Part shown: positions 24,022 to 24,916 of the stretch, piece by piece
Layout: each line of letters opens with the position of its first letter
Numbering within the stretch: position 1 is the first letter of the stretch
Source of the DNA: Desulfocurvus sp.
GTDB taxonomy: Bacteria > Desulfobacterota > Desulfovibrionia > Desulfovibrionales > Desulfovibrionaceae
Direction: 5' to 3'
DNA length: 24,916 nucleotides
Assembly (NCBI RefSeq): GCF_023230885.1
Contig: NZ_JALNWM010000017.1
Span: 1-24,916 of the forward strand
The notes under the pieces: model-generated
What the model saw: only the letters and a program-made list of their open reading frames with translations
What the model was told of the DNA's origin: nothing
Databases searched by the model: none
Position numbers and translations under genes: made by a program

Positions 24022-24186
24022 ATGACCGTTTCCCAGTCCAGCATCACCTCGCTGGCCGCCCGGGGCAGCTTCCTGCGCCAGGGGCTCAAAGGGCTGTGCA
24101 AACAGGAAAGAACGCGAAAGGACATGGTCGGCGCCCAGCCGAACCCGACGGGGGATGCCGGGCCGAAGCCCGATTTCCCCCGTTGA
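24022..24186 (+). CDS. Small hypothetical protein, 54 residues
   Basis: Not recognised. The frame begins MTVSQSSITSLAARGSFLRQ behind a strong ribosome binding site (GAGGAGG, 5-7 nt spacing). The first half has the high third-position GC expected of coding DNA; the second half (KQERTRKDMV, then a Pro/Gly-rich end) has less typical codons. Basic, soluble, one Cys. The last 12 codons lie in a large hairpin. The stop overlaps a TTGACA. It may be a regulatory leader peptide or a truncated gene instead of an independent protein. Its promoters would be the TATAAT site and the Fur-box site upstream. Confidence 0.5.
   Translation: MTVSQSSITSLAARGSFLRQGLKGLCKQERTRKDMVGAQPNPTGDAGPKPDFPR
24148..24183. 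repeat. 36-bp interrupted inverted repeat over the end of the 54-residue ORF
   Basis: Outer arms ACGGGGGA (24148-24155) and TCCCCCGT (24176-24183) enclose an inner stem GGGC-CGAA-GCCC (24160-24171), with 4-nt internal loops on both sides. No T-run follows. It is either an RNA hairpin for the ORF transcript or, since its centre is about 76 bp upstream of the next sigma-54 promoter, an activator site. Confidence 0.6.
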
Positions 24187-24239
24187 CAGAACGGCGGCCC
24201 GACACTATTTGAGCAACCAACCAGTGCCCGGCACGCTTC

Positions 24240-24255
24240 CGGCACGATCATTGCT
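24240..24255 (+). promoter_or_regulatory. Near-consensus sigma-54 promoter for the 79-residue gene
   Basis: CGGCACGATCATTGCT has GG and GC exactly 10 nt apart, a full GGCACG -24 box and a full TTGC -12 box; only the first base (C for T) deviates. Predicted start about 24266, leader about 47 nt. An extra GGCACG is found 11 nt upstream. Confidence 0.75.
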
Positions 24256-24312
24256 TATATTGGGGTCAACGGCCGCCCCCCTCATCTGTCTGTCGGCGGC
24301 AAGGAGAACACC

Positions 24313-24552
24313 ATGACCATCGAACTCAAGAAGGACCGCAACCACCTGGTCTGCTCCTGGGAAGAACCCAAGCGGGCCATGTTCCAGGGGCGCGAAGTCG
24401 TCATCAAGCGCCTGCTCATGCGCCGCCTGCGCCTGACCGCCACCGGCGACATCCGCCGCTCCGAGCTGTCCAAGCTCGGCTCGCCCCGCCGGGAAAAGGC
24501 CGTGCGGCGCGAACTGGAACGGATGCGCCGCGAGGGCGCCATGGACGCCTGA
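24313..24552 (+). CDS. Small basic hypothetical protein, 79 residues
   Basis: Not recognised. It starts MTIELKKDRNHLVCSWEEPK behind AAGGAG at 6 nt spacing. The N-terminal third is mixed; residues about 26-45 are basic and hydrophobic (REVVIKRLLMRRLRL). The C-terminal part (GDIRRSELSKLGSPRREKAVRRELERMRREGAMDA) is a strongly charged helical stretch that could be a small winged-helix or coiled segment, which would suggest nucleic-acid binding; this is inference. Codon use is high-GC and gene-like. It has its own sigma-54 promoter and a terminator after it, so it is a monocistronic unit. Confidence 0.75.
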   Translation: MTIELKKDRNHLVCSWEEPKRAMFQGREVVIKRLLMRRLRLTATGDIRRSELSKLGSPRREKAVRRELERMRREGAMDA

Positions 24553-24614
24553 CCGGACGCCGCCCCCCCTGCGAACACATCGTCCCCTTTCCCGGACACA
24601 CCTCCACACACCGC

Positions 24615-24652
24615 GCGCGGCGGGCCCACCCCGGGTCCGCCGCGCCACTTTT
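24615..24652 (+). terminator. Terminator after the 79-residue gene
   Basis: Arms 24615-24627 (GCGCGGCGGGCCC) and 24633-24645 pair over 13 bp with one G-U, loop ACCCC. The sequence CAC then TTTT follows on the plus strand. It is 60 nt past the stop codon. Confidence 0.75.
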
Positions 24653-24695
24653 GTCCTGCGGGCCACCCACGGCCCTCTGCCCGACGCCGGACACA

Positions 24696-24709
24696 TTCCC
24701 GCACGGGAA
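24696..24709. repeat. Small TTCCCG/CGGGAA inverted repeat
   Basis: TTCCCG-CA-CGGGAA lies 18 bp from the very similar TGTTCCC hairpin at the usp 3' end. Their likeness suggests either a two-step terminator or a repeated protein site. Confidence 0.4.
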
Positions 24710-24726
24710 CATCCCGGCCCCATAAA

Positions 24727-24744
24727 TGTTCCCCTTCGGGAACA
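24727..24744 (-). terminator. Hairpin after the universal stress protein gene
   Basis: On the minus strand TGTTCCC pairs with GGGAACA around GAAG, 7 nt past the stop, followed by the weak tract TTTATG. A possible terminator; the T-run is poor. Confidence 0.5.
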
Positions 24745-24751
24745 CCGGGGC

Positions 24752-24916
24752 TCAGGTCCGGATCCACAGCGCCGCGCCGTCCAGCTCGCGCAGCAGGGTC
24801 TGGGTCGAGGAGCCCATGAACACCCGGCGCAGCAGCCCCCGGCCCCGGCCGGTGCGCCCCGTGGCCACCACGGCGTAGCGGCCCCGCCCGGCCTCGTCCA
24901 GGATGGCCCGGGCCGG
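24752..24916 (-). CDS. Universal stress protein (UspA family), C-terminal part only
   Basis: Fifty-four C-terminal residues are visible; the gene enters from the right edge. The segment YAVVATGRTGRGRGLLRRVF followed by MGSSTQTLL is the ATP-binding G-x2-G-x9-G-(S/T) region typical of UspA proteins, and the chain ends shortly after in a beta strand (GAALWIRT). Usp proteins are small cytosolic nucleotide-binding proteins made under stress; the specific role is unknown. The gene converges with the 79-residue gene, with terminator hairpins for both strands in the 199-nt gap. Confidence 0.88.
   Translation of the reverse strand, partial: PARAILDEAGRGRYAVVATGRTGRGRGLLRRVFMGSSTQTLLRELDGAALWIRT

Noticed and set aside
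24183..24211. Sigma-70 promoter (TTGACA, 17 bp, TATTTG) for the 79-residue gene
   Set aside because: The -10 is poor and the TTGACA coincides with the end of an inverted repeat and a stop codon; the sigma-54 element closer to the gene is far better.

Overview
The window is very GC-rich (about 70% by eye) with sparse AT-rich promoter patches. The gene order of its left two thirds matches, as I remember it, the organic-acid oxidation (luo) region of Desulfovibrio vulgaris Hildenborough: response regulator, por, lactate permease, D-lactate dehydrogenase, Fe-S subunit, pta, ackA, lldG, lldH. Together with a Desulfovibrio-type pyruvate:ferredoxin oxidoreductase (PFOR) carrying the redox-switch tail, this points to a high-GC sulfate reducer of the Desulfovibrionaceae/Desulfovibrionales. 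Nearly all recognised genes lie on the minus strand.

Layout from right to left along the direction of transcription. A universal stress protein fragment sits at the right edge. Two small plus-strand genes of unknown function precede it, one behind a near-consensus sigma-54 promoter and one downstream of a Fur-box promoter. Then comes about 1.8 kb without a convincing gene, filled with degenerate GC-rich repeats, followed by a lone cobM-type cobalamin gene and another 1 kb of repeat-rich non-coding DNA. Next is a two-component pair: a membrane hybrid histidine kinase with a periplasmic ABC-substrate-binding-like sensor, and an overlapping sigma-54-dependent response regulator. por follows as its own unit with a U-tract terminator. 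Then lctP-glcD-glcF-pta-ackA-lldG-lldH form a seven-gene unit. A hotdog thioesterase and a partial Dabb-domain gene finish the left end.

The genes form one pathway. LctP imports lactate. GlcD/GlcF (D-lactate) and LldG/LldH (L-lactate) oxidise it to pyruvate. PFOR makes acetyl-CoA, CO2 and reduced ferredoxin. Pta and AckA convert acetyl-CoA to acetate and ATP. The neighbouring sigma-54 activator very likely drives both por and the lctP unit: each has a -24/-12 element (TGGCAC, 5 nt, TTGTTT) and an 18-bp inverted repeat (consensus WGTCCG-N6-CGGACR) whose centre lies exactly 93.5 bp upstream of the -25 G in both cases.

The most interesting non-gene structure is: (a) this duplicated enhancer/promoter geometry; (b) a series of long, nearly perfect GC hairpins without U-tracts that sit only at the borders of functional modules in the lactate operon; (c) a degenerate array with 55-66 bp period to the right of cobM; (d) a Fur-box promoter followed by a structured leader and a tiny gene; and (e) a sigma-54 promoter in front of an unrecognised 79-residue basic protein.
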